Below, in pieces: positions 32,590 to 45,079 of a DNA stretch of 64,000 nucleotides (position 1 is its first letter; each line of letters opens with the position of its first letter). A model generated the notes under the pieces. The model was not told the origin of the DNA. It made no database searches and saw only the letters and a program-made list of their open reading frames with translations. Origin of the DNA: Gigaspora margarita. Lineage: Eukaryota; Glomeromycota; Glomeromycetes; Diversisporales; Gigasporaceae. Made by a program: the position numbers and the translations under genes. Where the stretch lies: assembly GCA_009809945.1 (NCBI GenBank), contig WTPW01000550.1, positions 237,553 to 301,552 of the forward strand, in the 5' to 3' direction.

Positions 32590-35500
32590 TAGAGATTGGA
32601 CTCGCAAAAAATTATGTTAGCCGTTTAATCGCGCCGTGTAACCATAAACTATGCGGTTAATCATCAATAATCGTTTAATCTAGTAATCGTATAACNNTTA
32701 ATCATTTACCCGTTTAATCGCAATTGTATAATGAATTTTATTAATCGTTTAACAATAATGATAGTCTATAATAACTCATTATTAATATGACCATGTCATT
32801 GGTCTTTATTTTAATCGTTGAATATGATGTATAGCTAATATTAATCGTTATACAACTCTGCAGGACTTTATAAAAATGTCGTACTGTATAGTACCATTTT
32901 AAAAAAACATATATAATCGAAATTTAGATAATTGAAGCAGCAAAAATATACCTTTATTATCCCCATATTAGCTGATTTTAATCACAAGCGAATGCATTTC
33001 ATTGACAACTGATTGTTACCGCTTTTAATAAAATTCACCTATGCGATACATTAATAATCGAATTTAATCCTCTGGCTGATAATATTTCGAATGTCATGCA
33101 AGTTTGCAAAAAAATTGGGTTTCTTGATAACTTGTGCTTGTCCTTTTTAACCATAGCCCTATAACCTTTTTTTTATCATCCTACAAGTCGCTCTATGATT
33201 ACTTAAAGTAATTGCATTGTTTGAATTAATTTCTTGTCCAAGAGTAGATTAACCTGCTGCTTCACAATGTAAATCTAAAATTCTATGCGAGTTGCTTAAG
33301 ACATATTTAGATATTCATCATTACGCTTTAGAAAAAGCATTTTCCCTATAATTTTTGAGCCTAATCGTGTACGTTTAGATGTAATCAAGTTTCCTGCATC
33401 TGAGAAAAGTCTCTCGCAGGGGACTGATGTCGCTGGTATGCACAAATACCTACGTGCTAATAGTGATAAAATTGGAAATTCACTTTTGTGATTATTCCAC
33501 CATTGCCAAGGATTGGCATTATAATTCATAGGAGCAAGATCTAAGTATCGTATAACCTCATCTAAAGGTGCAATGTCTTCTTGGTTTTGTACCCCAAAAA
33601 TGCTTTCAAAAAAGGGATTTTGTGTAATTTCAGGAGCTATCGGTAATGTTTCTTGTTCCAGTTGATTATCACCACTAATATTAAGCTGTTGTAATTTCTC
33701 AAATTCATCTTTTAACTTGATTCTGGCCTTTTCTCGTTCTCTACTGGTGAATGATGTCATTTTTTTTGTTCGAGGATCTAAGAGAGTAGCAACTAATCCG
33801 ATTTCATGAAAATCATGCCAATTTTTTTCTAAAGAATTAAAAATAGCATTTTTAAATTCTTTTTCTATAAGGTCGAGATTAGGTGATGATGATAAAGCAT
33901 GTGAGCGAGCATCACAAGCTGAATCTAATTGTGAGTAAAATTCATCTTCATTTTCGCTTTCAGAATCTAACAGAAGGTCCGATTCTATAAATATATAAAT
34001 AGGTTTAGGTTTTTGTAATCGTTTTTTATATTTTTTTTAGTTGTCAAAAAATAATATAGGCCCAGCAAAAATTTACCATTATCGTCTTCATCATCTTCAC
34101 TATTACTAATTTCATTACTATACAAGTTTACTATATATTGATTTTGTAATTCTCGAATTGTTGGGTACATTAATGAAAGGGTAGGATATTTGCTTCCCGA
34201 AAAGAATGTTGTTGCAAGCTCAAATGGTTTTAATGCATCAACAATTCTTTTCAACAGATCCCATTCATAATCTTTTAAAAGTAGCCGAGATAATATTTGG
34301 CCGTCTTTCTTATTTTCATTACCTTTTTTTAATGGTAATACGGATGCAAGCCATATAATTGCATCCTTTAGTTCTAAAAGCCGTGCCCACGAATAATAAC
34401 TAGAGTTCCATCTAGTGCAGACTTCAGATCTGTTACGTAAAATTTTTATTGTTGATTCATCAACTTCTTCTTCCTCTGCTGAACCGATTTCTTGATCCAT
34501 ATCAAGGTTTGACAATTCATTAAATCGAAGAATTTCAACATTTTCTTCTCGAATATGATTTTGTCATGCGAGGTCTATTTGTGCTGCATCAAGTCGTTCA
34601 GATTGTTTAACTGATTTTGTAAAAAATTTTACCAATTTTTTGAATCTTTTAACATATGGAGTAATTTTTTTTAGCCCTTTTACTACTGATAGTTGGAGCA
34701 TATGAGCGGAACAGGGTAGTCGTTCAATATCTTCCCAAATCATAAAAGCTTTTTTCATATTTGAGCCATTGTCAGTAACCCCTATAAACAATTTTTCATT
34801 TAATCCAAATTCATGCATCTTATTATTAAGATAATCGTGTATTCTCTCAGCTGTATGAGGATATTGCATACGTTCGATTGTAAGAAGCATGTCAATGATT
34901 TCAAAATTAGGCGTTAACCAATGCACTGTAATACCAATATATCCAAATTTAGACCGTGCAGTCCAGAGATCTGTGGTTATTGCAGCATATTCACATGTTT
35001 CATTAATCTTTTCTTTAAATTTGATTATTCCATCTTGACAATTCGCTATTATAAGATCTTTACACAACTTATTAGATGGTGGTTTAAACCTGGGATCAAT
35101 TTTTTTCATAAACCGTTGAAATCCTTTTCCACGAAGTGTATTAAAGGATACGGAATCTATAGCAATCCACTCTGCACATGCAGCTTGTAACTCATTTTGT
35201 CTATTTGGGCCATGCGGTCTTATATTTTCCATAACCTGTTCGAGTGTAGCCTGAGTAGGTTCTTTTTTTTTTTTTACCTATTTCGGTAGTTTGAATAAAT
35301 ATAAATTTATTTATACAATATAAATTAAAAATAATACCTTTTTGGCTAGATTTTCAAGAACTATATTATGTTCTTGAGTTACATGGTAGTTCATAGATGT
35401 GGTCGAATTTGTGTTAGTACGATCATATTTATGACCACATTTTTTTTTTATTCCATCCTTAGTTATTTCAACCTGACACACTGCAAATGATCCTTCTTGT

Positions 35501-36490
35501 TCAAAATATTTCCATGCTTCAGCTATACGTTTACGCTTTTTCTTTTTTTTTGGTAAACTAGCAGTTTTTTTATCTTTTAACTGAGATGATAATGATTTAG
35601 AAGATTTAGAAGAAGGTCCTGCCTCATTACTATTATGATCGCTTTCAAGTTCACTATCGGTTTCTGAATCATCTACCCGGTTTTCATTATCGTTATCTTG
35701 CATATTCATCGTTAAATCGTTAAACAAAAGAAGTTGATTTAATTTTTTGTTTTACGTTTTATTTGTTTACTAAAATTAAACTTGCATTATCAAATTCCAA
35801 TTTTAGTATAATGGCATACAAATTTTAAATACTATGTCATCTGCTTATTTGAATGTATGCTATCAACGAGTTTAGCCAGGTAAAAACCTGCCTTATAATT
35901 TTTATTATTGTCACGGATCATAATTTAAAATGAAGCTACGTTTTCTTTTATTTAACCTTCTAACCTTCTAAAACCCACTTATACTTGTTTAATATAAACT
36001 CTAAAACTAACCTTAACCTTTAACCCCTAGCCCTAAAAAATGCGCCCAAAATTTCAATTTCATTATGACCGTTACAATTATTATATTTCTCCTTATTCTG
36101 CATTACAGAAATATGACGAACTTTTTATTCTTGATTAAGATAAGCATATGACTTAGCTATTCTTTGATTTTTTTTTAAGATGAATCGAATACTTAAGCTA
36201 GGTACCGATATGATAATGTGTGTACTGTATATTTGTTTGATCTGTGTGGTTATATTATCTAGTGATTAAACGATTAATGATTCACGTACATACTATTTAC
36301 CACGTGCATATTTTTTGTCTCCACGTGAGGCATTAAACGACCATTAAATGATTAATCGTATAAGATTTAAAAAGNGATTAAGTNAATAATTTAANNGTTT
36401 TTAATCNTTTATAAAATTGGGTACTCGTTTAACCGTATAACATAAATAAACGATTATAGGCGGTTAAACGATTAACGATTCCAATCTCTA
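32590..36490 (-). mobile_element. Full-length hAT transposon, 3901 bp
   Basis: Ends TAGAGATTGGA...TCCAATCTCTA with perfect 8-bp target duplications ATTCGAAT at 32582-32589 and 36491-36498. The subterminal regions (32620-32860, 36260-36480) carry many TTTAATCG/CGATTAAA words, typical transposase-binding repeats of hAT elements; undetermined bases at 32696-32697 and 36375-36407 sit there. It encodes the transposase at 33296-35727. Its normal CpG content contrasts with its surroundings, so it is a recent insertion. Confidence 0.9.
33296..35727 (-). pseudogene. hAT (BED-finger, hATC) transposase gene, nearly intact, one in-frame stop
   Basis: Three exons join in one frame of 759 codons: 35338-35727, 34077-35277 and 33296-33984. 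The introns are 35278-35337 (60 bp, phase 0, GTATTA/ATAG) and 33985-34076 (92 bp, phase 1, GTAAAT/ATAG). In order: an acidic start, the basic nuclear-signal-like KKKKKRKR (about 60-67), a BED-like finger (C84, C97, H115, H120), catalytic-domain blocks TTDLW (Asp about 233) and VTDNGSNM (Asp about 299), the insertion-domain pattern LPCSAHMLQL, and the C-terminal dimerisation block with ATSVPCERLFSDAGN (catalytic Glu). It cuts and rejoins element ends in the nucleus. One TGA (34564-34566) interrupts exon 2; neighbours and context suggest CGA to TGA. Otherwise complete, so it was lost recently or is polymorphic. Confidence 0.85.
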
Positions 36491-37156
36491 ATTCGAATCG
36501 TCTCGAGGAGAGGATTCGAATGATACCAATTTATTTGATTTGGATCACTGGATCACGTTTATTTACGAAATACTATTGGTTATTATGTTTTCTTATAAAA
36601 TTACTATAAAATCAATAGTATTTCGTTAATAAAACGTGATCCAGTAATCCAAATGAAACGATTTTGGTACTATTGGATTCGTCTCATAGAGACGAATCGA
36701 ATGGTACCAAAATCATCCAGATTGGATCACTGGGTCATAATATATTCAAGTTTTCGTAAAATTTTATATATAAACATACGGATTTTTAAATTTTTTTTTA
36801 TATAGTAGAGAGGGGGTTAAGAGCTACTATGTAGGGGTACATAACGTTATTTATGGATGCCCCCTAACAAAAAAAGTTTATTTAATTCTGATTACTGGAT
36901 TAGAAGTTTTTAAAGTAAATAGATTTCATTTTTAGCAAATTAGGTTAAAATTTGCCAAAATCCAGTTATAACCTATATAAGAAATGTCTGGGGTCCTAGC
37001 AAATTAATTTAGAAATATGTCCTCTAGGTCAATAGCATAGTAATTATACTTCAAGAATGCAATTTAGAAAGTTGCTGGTTCAATTTTTATTGGTAACAAA
37101 AACTAATTCTATAATGCAGGTTCTACCATATCAGAAAGTAAAATACTACCAGAGCC

Positions 37157-37737
37157 TAGGGGTCTTAGCTGGGTTGGGTCTGACCCAGGTCAGATTATAT
37201 ACAATGATCACAAGTAGTCACTACATAGTAAAGTCCAAATTTTACTATTTAAATCGATAAAATATGCTCAAGTAAACTTGTTTGGATAAACAAAATACAT
37301 ATATTCTGAAATTTTTATCCAAATTGGAGAAATTTTTACTATTTAACTTTTAAGTTTTACGTTCATCGAACATATTTTTTAATAAGGTTCTAATTTTTTG
37401 CATTGAATGTAAAAATTAAAAATCAAATAATAAAAAATTTTCTGATTTGGATAAAAATTTCAGAGTATATGCAATATGATCTTTCAAACAAGTTTACTTA
37501 AGCAGTTTTTATCGATTTATATAGTAAAATTTAGACTTTACAATGTAGTGACTATTATTGACCCAGGTTTAACCCAGGTTGGGTTGGGGTTGGATCAGAC
37601 CTGGGTTGGGTTTGACATGAGGTGGTCAAACCAGGATCAGGTTTGATATGAGGCAGATCAGACCCAGGTCAGGTTTTGACCCAAGTGGGTCTGACTTGGG
37701 TCAGGCCCAAATCCAATTCAACCCACTAAGACCCTTA
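37157..37737. mobile_element. hAT-like family V, copy 1
   Basis: Starts TAGGGGTCTTAGCTGGGTTG and ends CCCACTAAGACCCTTA. The 8-bp flanks CCAGAGCC (37149-37156) and CCAGATCC (37738-37745) match at 7 of 8. Subterminal GGGTCTGACC/GGTCAGACC words are dense. The centre is a palindrome (AGTAAACTTGTTTGGA...CAAACAAGTTTACTTA). No transposase. Confidence 0.8.
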
Positions 37738-38219
37738 CCAGATCCACATAAAAATTTGAATATGATTTATATGATTTACAAATTTTTATAAATAATATCC
37801 AAATTTTTACATAGTCCTGAACACTACAACACTACAAGAAACAGGAATCCAGGACATCAATTGATAGACCTTTGTAGAGAAATGCTGCAATAGTTAGGAG
37901 CAAACCTGGGGTCATTCTTGAGTCAGAACTACCAATTTGAATAACTAAAGTTATGAAATGTATTGAGAGGTTGAAGTCTAAAAAGATACTTTAAGGACTC
38001 ATGCAGTGTGTTTAGACTATAGTTTGTACCAACAGGTTTATGACCAGTTGTTGGTGAGGCTTGCTAAGAGAAATAAAGCTTAGTACAACAACTTTATCTG
38101 GGCACTAAAGAAGTTGTTGGGTAGTTGTCTACATATATAGTTAGAACATTATTATTGTAACTTATGCACTTCAATATCTAAAAAGTAATACTAGGTTGTA
38201 AAGTGGGAAAAAAACCTAC
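37738..38219. other. Repeat-derived spacer, no supported gene
   Basis: A GC-richer stretch at 37840-38110 looks like decayed coding sequence, but no family is recognised in any frame. Confidence 0.3.
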
Positions 38220-38630
38220 AGTGTATGATACTTAAAGACTATATTTGTCCCATTTTTAAAATTTAAAAATTTAAAATTTTAATTTATTTAAAAAGTTAAT
38301 TTTAAACTTTTTTAAAGTTGCTTAAATTTGATTAGACAAAACTTCTATATTTTGATTGGTTAAACCTATTTTTAAAATTTTATTATATAAATTCAAAACA
38401 ATTTAATAGGTTATTTGTTCTAATATGTTTCATTTTTGACTTTTTTTATATGTTATCATACAAAAATACTATATTTTAAAGCTATTTTTTATAATTTATT
38501 AGAAAACAAAGCCAATAAGTTGTAGTAAATTAATTTAGCTATAAAATAGTAGTTTCCTTTTTTTAATATCTTTTTTAGATCAAAAGTTATTGGTCTTTAA
38601 AGTTTGTATAGTCTTTAGTATTGTGCACTG
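38220..38630. mobile_element. Element Y (CAGTG...CACTG MITE)
   Basis: Inverted ends CAGTGTATGATACTTAAAGACTA and TAGTCTTTAGTATTGTGCACTG. Related to the centre of the X-Y-X composite at 24522-24908. AT-rich and non-coding; no clear target duplication. Confidence 0.6.
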
Positions 38631-38924
38631 TAAAAACATATAAAGTAATTAGTATAATAAGTAGAAACAATTAAAAAAAAATAGTAAATAAATCCAAATA
38701 TATATAGCAAATACTATTTATGAACCACTACCAACAACTTTTGAAAAAACATATCTTAAATAGTAATAACAAAAATAGATCTCTTTTGTATAGCAATAGT
38801 AACTAATCAAGTAATAATGAAATTAACTCCATACTAGTAATAAATTTTAAGCTAATGAGTTCCCAATATTGAAAAAGATAGTATTTGCTAAATCATATAG
38901 AGTTTTTTTTCTTAAAAATGATCT

Positions 38925-39115
38925 TATAGAACTATATAGATTTTAAGAATTAAAATTTTTAGTTAAACAGTAATTCAATTCAAATAAACTTTTTTTATTT
39001 ATAAAACTTACTAAGCTCTACTAAATAAAAAAAGTTTATTTGAATTAGTTACTAGATAATTAGAAATTTTAATTTTTATTCTTAAATCTATATAGTCCTA
39101 TAAGTTTATTTTCAA
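38925..39115. mobile_element. Small foldback MITE
   Basis: Inverted arms CTATATAGATTTTAAGAATTAAAATTTT and AAATTTTAATTTTTATTCTTAAATCTATATAG surround an inverted CAAATAAACTTTTTTTATTT pair. Confidence 0.6.
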
Positions 39116-39288
39116 GGCAAAGATCCCATATATAGATAATAAATATGAATACTTTTTATATATCTACTATTGACCTATAGAAATTGTTATAAACTACAAA
39201 ATTGATCAAAACTCTTGATCTAGTAATTAGAATTTAATGAAACAACTACTATTTGATTTAGCTCACCAAGATGGTTCTAACAAGCTAT

Positions 39289-39903
39289 CCCTTAAGCTAT
39301 ATATTTTAGCATACATATTTGTACGTTAAAATTTTTTAAAGAAAATTAAGCTCTAAAAAAAATTTTTAATAAAACCTCTATTCTAATTGGTTATAGTGAC
39401 TTTTATAAACTCAAATTACATGGCACATTTGATAGTTACATCATGGATTACTTCGTATGGCCTAAACATCAAGTAAAACTTTAGCTAATAGTTGTGAAGT
39501 ATGCTTTGTGAACCAAACTTTGGGCCACCATATCTCTATAGTATTGCCTCAAAAACCAATTATATAAAGTTGGTTAAAAAGTATCTATGATCAACTTTAA
39601 TATTGTATTATAAAAAAACATGTATGTGATGATTGGAAAGAATTTTGATAAGTGTCATGCAGGTTCCTTTTTTAGTATTAAATTTGGACATCAAAGTCCT
39701 ATTACGATCCTATTATGATCCACATTAGATAACTAATTTTTTAAAAATTATAAAAGAAATTTTGAGATAGGAATTATATAGTATTTAACATATGATATGC
39801 TTTATTTTAGCTTAAAAAGTAGGGGGTAAATCCTAATAAAATTTTATGCAATAAGTCTTTAAAAATTTTAGCATACAAATATGTACACTATATGGTTTAA
39901 GGG
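39289..39903. mobile_element. 615-bp CCCTTAA-ended element
   Basis: Inverted ends CCCTTAAGCTATATATTTTAGC and ...ACTATATGGTTTAAGGG, with inverted AGCATACATATTTGTACG just inside. The ends resemble those of the Z copy at 58330-58973 (CCCTTAAA...TTTAAGGG). Decayed and non-coding. Confidence 0.5.
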
Positions 39904-40268
39904 ATAATTCATCTCTGTACGATTCCTGGAATGACAAAATCAAAGCTATCAAGTATTTAGTTCTAGATCTACAATCTGATTGGTTAGGTGATTGCTTGTT
40001 CAAAAATATTATATATAGTATATATACAACCTATTGTTTTTAAAGCATATATACTATATATTTTGTTTATTATAATATATATTTATTTTATATATTTTAT
40101 TTATATTATATATACTATATATTTTATTAGCATATATTGCATATATAATAGATATAGTCCTTCAAACTTGTATAATATCAAAAAGTATAAAAGTGGCAGA
40201 TGTGAACCCAAGTTCAACATCGAGTCTTCATACTCTTTTAATAATAAAATACAATTATTTACTACCTA

Positions 40269-40609
40269 CAGTCAAACCTCCATAAATGCAACGTGTACAG
40301 ACAAGCCTACAACATGCATTTAGGAAGGTATTGCATTTAGAGAGAGCCAATTAAATGCAGCTTTAAAGATTAGATCATCAAGTTTGTGTAACTTCTACTT
40401 GAAACTATATAATTTATCTTAAATACTAACATTTGATTGGCTACATGCATTTAGGGAAGTAGCATGATATAGAAAATTATTTGGAAGAATGTGCATTTAC
40501 AGAATATAGAACGTGCATTTATCACTAATAATTTCTTACAGACAAGACAAAAATGTGCATTTAGAGAGGTATTGCATTTATAGAGGTTGCATTTATAGAG
40601 GTCTAACTG
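40269..40609. mobile_element. 341-bp pogo/Tc1-like MITE
   Basis: Ends CAGTCAAACCTCCATAAATGCA and TGCATTTATAGAGGTCTAACTG flanked by TA. CAGTCAAACCTC ends are characteristic of pogo/Fot1-type elements. The interior repeats GCATTTAGAG-like words. The overlapping open frame at 39988-40323 is spurious. Confidence 0.75.
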
Positions 40610-40611
40610 TA

Positions 40612-41200
40612 AATTAAACAGTTATAAGTATCCTTATATATTTTAATTATTGCCTTTTTCATAATTGCAAATTGCCTTAAATCTTTTTTGTTAAGTTTTG
40701 TTAAAAACACCTTTAACTTAGATAAATCATAGTAACAAGTGAGGGTATACAAAGAGTTCACTGTTTAAGATTGCTCTAGTTATCTACTATTTTTAAAAAA
40801 AGTGAATATAGAATAATACTATCTACTCTAGGTGCACATTATATTGCAAGGTAACTTGATTTTAAACAAGCTATGTACCACTTAAAATATATTATATCTT
40901 TTCTTATTGCTAATAGTTTAGCAAGTCTAATCTATACTACAAGGAAAGGATAGGAGATAAAAAATTTTTATATGCTAAATAACCCTTTTATTAAATGGCA
41001 GTAGTAATAATAGTGAAGTTTTATAAACAGGTTTCAACCTAACAGGTTTTTGCTCTTTTTACCTATTCATTTACATCATATATGCATATTGTATTCACAT
41101 ATGTGGTAATTGAAAATGTTATGCATATGTATGTATGATAATGTTTTTTGTAAAAATAAGTTCATATATATAACAACAAAATATAGTCACAAGTACAATA
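40612..41200. other. AT-rich spacer, nothing recognised
   Basis: No ORF, repeat arms or RNA features that I can support. Confidence 0.35.
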
Positions 41201-41892
41201 AGGGCAGTGTCATTAATCACCTGATTATTTTTTATTAGAGGCCTACTCTCACTCCCCCCCTCTATAATATAGATTTAATCAGGTTCCTATATATAATTTT
41301 AGCATTTTTTACTCCCCTCTCCCCCTAATGTTGTCAGCCAAAATTGTTTTATGCTTGTAGAAATATTTTGACATTTGATATTTAGGCTGCCGAAATGTCT
41401 AAATATTGCCGAAATCCTAAATTATGCTAAAATATCTAAATAATGTTAAAATGTCTATATAATGTCAAAATGTCTAAATTAAGAAATATATATGAGAATT
41501 AGGGCTATTAATCAGTCTGACTAAAACCACTGGTCCTGCAGTCCTTGTTAGAACTGTCTTTTTATGGGACAGACCAAAAAGACTATCAGTCCAAATATAG
41601 TTAGCTTTAAATTATTGTAACGAATATATGTAGCCTAATTTTTGTGATATACGAGGTTAATTTTTAGATGTTTAGACAACAATAATAAATTTAAATATTT
41701 TAAATTAAAGTTTTTCTTATTTAATATTTATTTTATATTTTGTGAATTATTAATTTGACTTTGCTTTCAAACTATATATAAATATTTTTGGATAAATGAC
41801 AAATTAGTATTACCGTTAGCAATTAAGATTAGTTATTTTGGTTTTGCTTTCAATCACCCTGGCTCTATCTCCCGCCCACTATCCCCTAGTCA

Positions 41893-42290
41893 ATTGTTGG
41901 GCTCTGTGGCTGCAGTAGCAGTGCAAGGACCTATTAGTGGATAGTTAGGCTCTGCGGCTGCAGTAGCAGCACACGGACCTTAATAGTGGATAGTTAGGCA
42001 CCACAGCTACAAGGACCTTATTAGTGGATAGTTAGGCTCTGCTGCTGTAGTGGTAATGCAAGAACCTTATTAGTGGATAGTTAGGCTTCGCAGTTGCAGT
42101 AGTCAGTACAAGGGTCTTATTAATAGATAGTTAGGCTCCACGGTTACAGTAACAGTGCAAGGACCTTATTAATAGATAGTTAGGCTCTACAGCATAGTAC
42201 AAGACCTTATTAGTAGATAGTTAGGCTCTGTGGCTGCAGTGGCAATGCAAGGACCTTATTAATAGTTAGTTAGGCTCTGCGACTGCAGAG
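41893..42290. repeat. 49-bp minisatellite, about 9 copies
   Basis: Unit GATAGTTAGGCTCTGCGGCTGCAGTAGCAGTGCAAGGACCTTATTAGTG-like, repeated at 49-bp spacing, with two copies shortened to 39-41 bp. Clearly more GC-rich than its surroundings. No ORF runs through it because 49 is not a multiple of three. Confidence 0.85.
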
Positions 42291-42559
42291 ACCTAAAACA
42301 GATACTAATGATAACGCTGGGCGTATATTGGATATCTTTCTTATACTTGTGTTTTCATGTATTAGTCAGGGTGTGGTTCAGGACCTTGGGTTTAGAAAAT
42401 TTGGAAATGAAAGGTCAGTAGTCTATGCATTGTGAGAATGATTGGTACAGGTTCAAATAATAAGTCCTAGACTAGAGGTTTTGTCATAGGTATTGACGGT
42501 AGAGTATGAATGCTAGAGCTTGTTTGGATGTTTGAATAGTGAACCTATTCCCATTAGTA

Positions 42560-42686
42560 GTGTTAATTGGTCTGTCTGGTCCATCTTGGTCCAAAGACTG
42601 GCAGTCTTTTAAAAAGTTAGGTTGGACTGCGGTCCAGGACTGATTAGGAATGATCAGTATGAGACCGGACAGACTGATAATTAGGA
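42560..42686. mobile_element. Small inverted-repeat MITE inside N
   Basis: TTAATTGGTCTGTCTGGTCC near 42561 is mirrored by GAGACCGGACAGACTGATAA near 42660-42680. Similar GGACAGACC/CAGTCTGAC words occur at 41510-41600. The minus-strand open frame at 42484-42690 is an artefact of it. Confidence 0.45.
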
Positions 42687-43436
42687 CCATATAAATTGCA
42701 CTAACATATTAATTTATTATCCGCATTATTATAGACTCCATTCAAATGATTAATTTATTACTCATTTCATTACATAAAGCTACCTCTAAACAAATGTCTA
42801 AACCTGTCTATTATTATTAGAACTAGTAATAATAATGTGTACGAATTTTGAAACCATGTATATGATTTTTGCAGATATATTTTTATGCAAGTATGCTAGC
42901 ATAATGCAGGTCAATTTGTCTCAAGCATCTGGAAGTTCCCAACTGGAAAAAATTAATATAAATTATAAACAAGATCAAGAGTAGAACAAAATTCCTTAAT
43001 ATTCCAGTAATGGAGCATTTTTTATAAAACAGATATAATACTGCGCATTATGCGCATCATGTATAAAAAGCACTAAATAGATTATCACTAATTAAGATTA
43101 AATTTATACTTAGTTGTGCTTTGTTTTTAAAAGTGCAGTAGTAATAATATAATATTCAATTTATTTATAAATAATTTTATTGTTTATATTTAATTTAGAC
43201 ATTTAGTCACATAGTATTTTATTTAGTCAACTATTTAGACATTAAGTTATATAGTATTTATTTAGTTAACTATTTAGGCATTTAGTCAAATTTAGACTTT
43301 TGACATTTCAAAAAAAAAATAATGCCATGTCAAAATATATTTAGACACTAATTGCCTAAATGGTTGACTAAATTAAGTATTTTGACTAACAACATTACTC
43401 CTCCCTAAAATATCACCTGATTTTTGTCACTCCCCT

Positions 43437-45079
43437 AACAAGAAATGATAAAATATAAATAAGAGAATCTATATTATATTAATAATAATGTAAATTAGCC
43501 TATGAGTAACAGAGTGGTATTTTTATTTGCAAATTTGAACAAATATTTGTAAACATATATATTATAATATATATATGTTGTGTGTTAAATCAATTCTTGC
43601 ATTAGATAAAACCTGGCCTAAATTAGATTAGGGTAGGTTAAAATTATGGTAAAGTTAAAAGTTAGTTTAGACCAGTTATTGCTAATCATTTAATGCTGGT
43701 CAAATAATAGTCATCTGATATGCATAGATTCAATCTAATATAAATTTAATTTGATGCACAACATATTCCTTAGTTTGTAAAGGTTTGCAAGCAAATTTGC
43801 CTGTATAATTACTATAAATATATCTCTGATCTACTTTTTTAATATTTAAAATATTTAAATAAAATTTAGTATAATAATATTTGAAAACAAGAATTATATT
43901 TTTGAATTATTTAATTTTATATTATAAGACAAAAAATTATGTTGCTTATAAGCTAAAAATATTGAATTTTAAAGAAATTTTTTAACCAAAAAAATAATTT
44001 ACAACATCTTGGTGATTTCTTTAAATATTGGTTTTAAAAATATAGTTCCTAATACAATATTGTAGTTTATATAAAATATTACAACTTTTATTATTGTACT
44101 TTAAGTGATTTACTTGTAACAATTAAGACTTGTATTAGATCTTGATTAAAATGCATGAAAACACTATAAAAAATAACTTTTATTATTGTTTTTCAGAATT
44201 GTACTAACTAAAATAAGTATGATATAATCTTTTATTTTTTTTATTGCTAGAATTCAAAAAATATATAAGCAGATTTACTATATCACACTCAGTTTTCACT
44301 CTAATAAGATAAATATAATTATTAAAATTATAGTAAATTGTTAAATTGTCAAAAATAAAAATTTAATTTTTGATAATATAATTTTTGGCCAGTATATCAT
44401 ATCAGAATAATCTTATACTAGCTAAAAATTTTATTATCAAAAACTATATTTTTATTATTAAAAATAATTATTGAAATTTGCCACAAAATTCATCATGTAT
44501 CCTACTATGTAATTTGCAAATCAGCTATAAGTATCTAAATTTATACTACAAGGATTGCTATATAAGCTAAGACAGAATATGCTTTTAGAAATAGCAACTA
44601 TAATTGCTTCAGTATTTCTCTTATCAGCAGATTTTATAATGCTGGTGGTCTTGCACACTGCATTAAGCAGGCTAACTTTGAGTTAAAATTTAAAATACAC
44701 AATATGGCAGGGTTCAATATGGTTAAAAGAGTTTGACAGATTTGTCTATATTATATTTTTATTACGTCAGATCCTAACAATTGTTATTAGTGTAGAATAG
44801 TGCGAATAGGCAACTAATTAAAATTTTTGTTTATGAAACTTCATGTGCTAATTCATGCAAGATTGGCTTATCTGTGCTCTCGATTAGGACTAATAACTGT
44901 GTTTCTGGGTCTGATCAGTTTATATTTTGTATATTCCTGCTTAACTATCATTTTGATATGTTGATTTTATCCACTGACAAAAAAAAAAGATTTGTAAAAG
45001 TTTTTTATAGTAAACATAATAATTTCAAAGCAAACTAACTCATCCCAAAATATGATCAGATTGAATAAAAAAATTTTAG
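43437..45079. other. AT-rich decayed repeats, including a Z fragment
   Basis: GCAAGCAAATTTGCCTGTAT at about 43787 is a family Z end, and the next 500 bp resemble Z interiors. A palindrome at 44330-44480 (AATTTTTGATAATATAATTTTTGGCCAGTATATC...) is visible. No gene is supported. Confidence 0.4.

Larger units (their letters stand above)
32426..36864. mobile_element. GGGGGCATCCATAAAT element, interrupted by a hAT transposon
   Basis: Terminal inverted repeats GGGGGCATCCATAAATTACATTATG / mirrored ...ATTTATGGATGCCCCC. Flanked by TAA at 32423-32425 and 36865-36867, where uninterrupted X copies have a single TAA-like site, so a 3-bp duplication (as in PIF/Harbinger). Without the hAT insert it is about 530 bp. 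It contains G/C tracts near its left end and three hairpins. No transposase of its own. Confidence 0.7.
32272..36997. mobile_element. Element X, third copy, split by nested insertions
   Basis: Begins AGGACCCTGGACATC and ends GATGTCTGGGGTCCT-like, flanked by perfect 8-bp AGCAAATT at 32264-32271 and 36998-37005. Without the insert it is about 285 bp and matches the X copies at 24227-24521 and 24909-25197 in reverse. It is interrupted at CTAA|CAAAAAAAGTT by the element at 32426-36864. Confidence 0.75.
41327..43397. mobile_element. 2.07-kb non-autonomous element N
   Basis: Inverted ends AATGTTGTCAGCCAAAAT and ...ATTTTGACTAACAACATT. Subterminal AAATGTCTAAAT words (41375-41480) are mirrored as ATTTAGACATTT words (43195-43320). 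C-rich flanks (CTCCCCCT/CTCCTCCC) suggest an 8-9 bp duplication. The interior holds a 49-bp minisatellite and a small MITE; no transposase. Confidence 0.6.
41201..43436. mobile_element. MITE family M, copy 1, split by element N
   Basis: The left part AGGGCAGTGTCATTAATCACC... with tracts CTCACTCCCCCCCTC, and the right part TATCACCTGATTTTTGTCAC-TCCCCT after 43397, together match the uninterrupted copy at 48131-48280. The interruption is element N. Confidence 0.7.

Noticed and set aside
34921-35190. 89-codon plus-strand frame
   Set aside because: Antisense of the hAT transposase exon.
38220-38638. A target duplication for element Y
   Set aside because: AAAACCTA and TAAAAACA do not match well enough in this AT-rich context.
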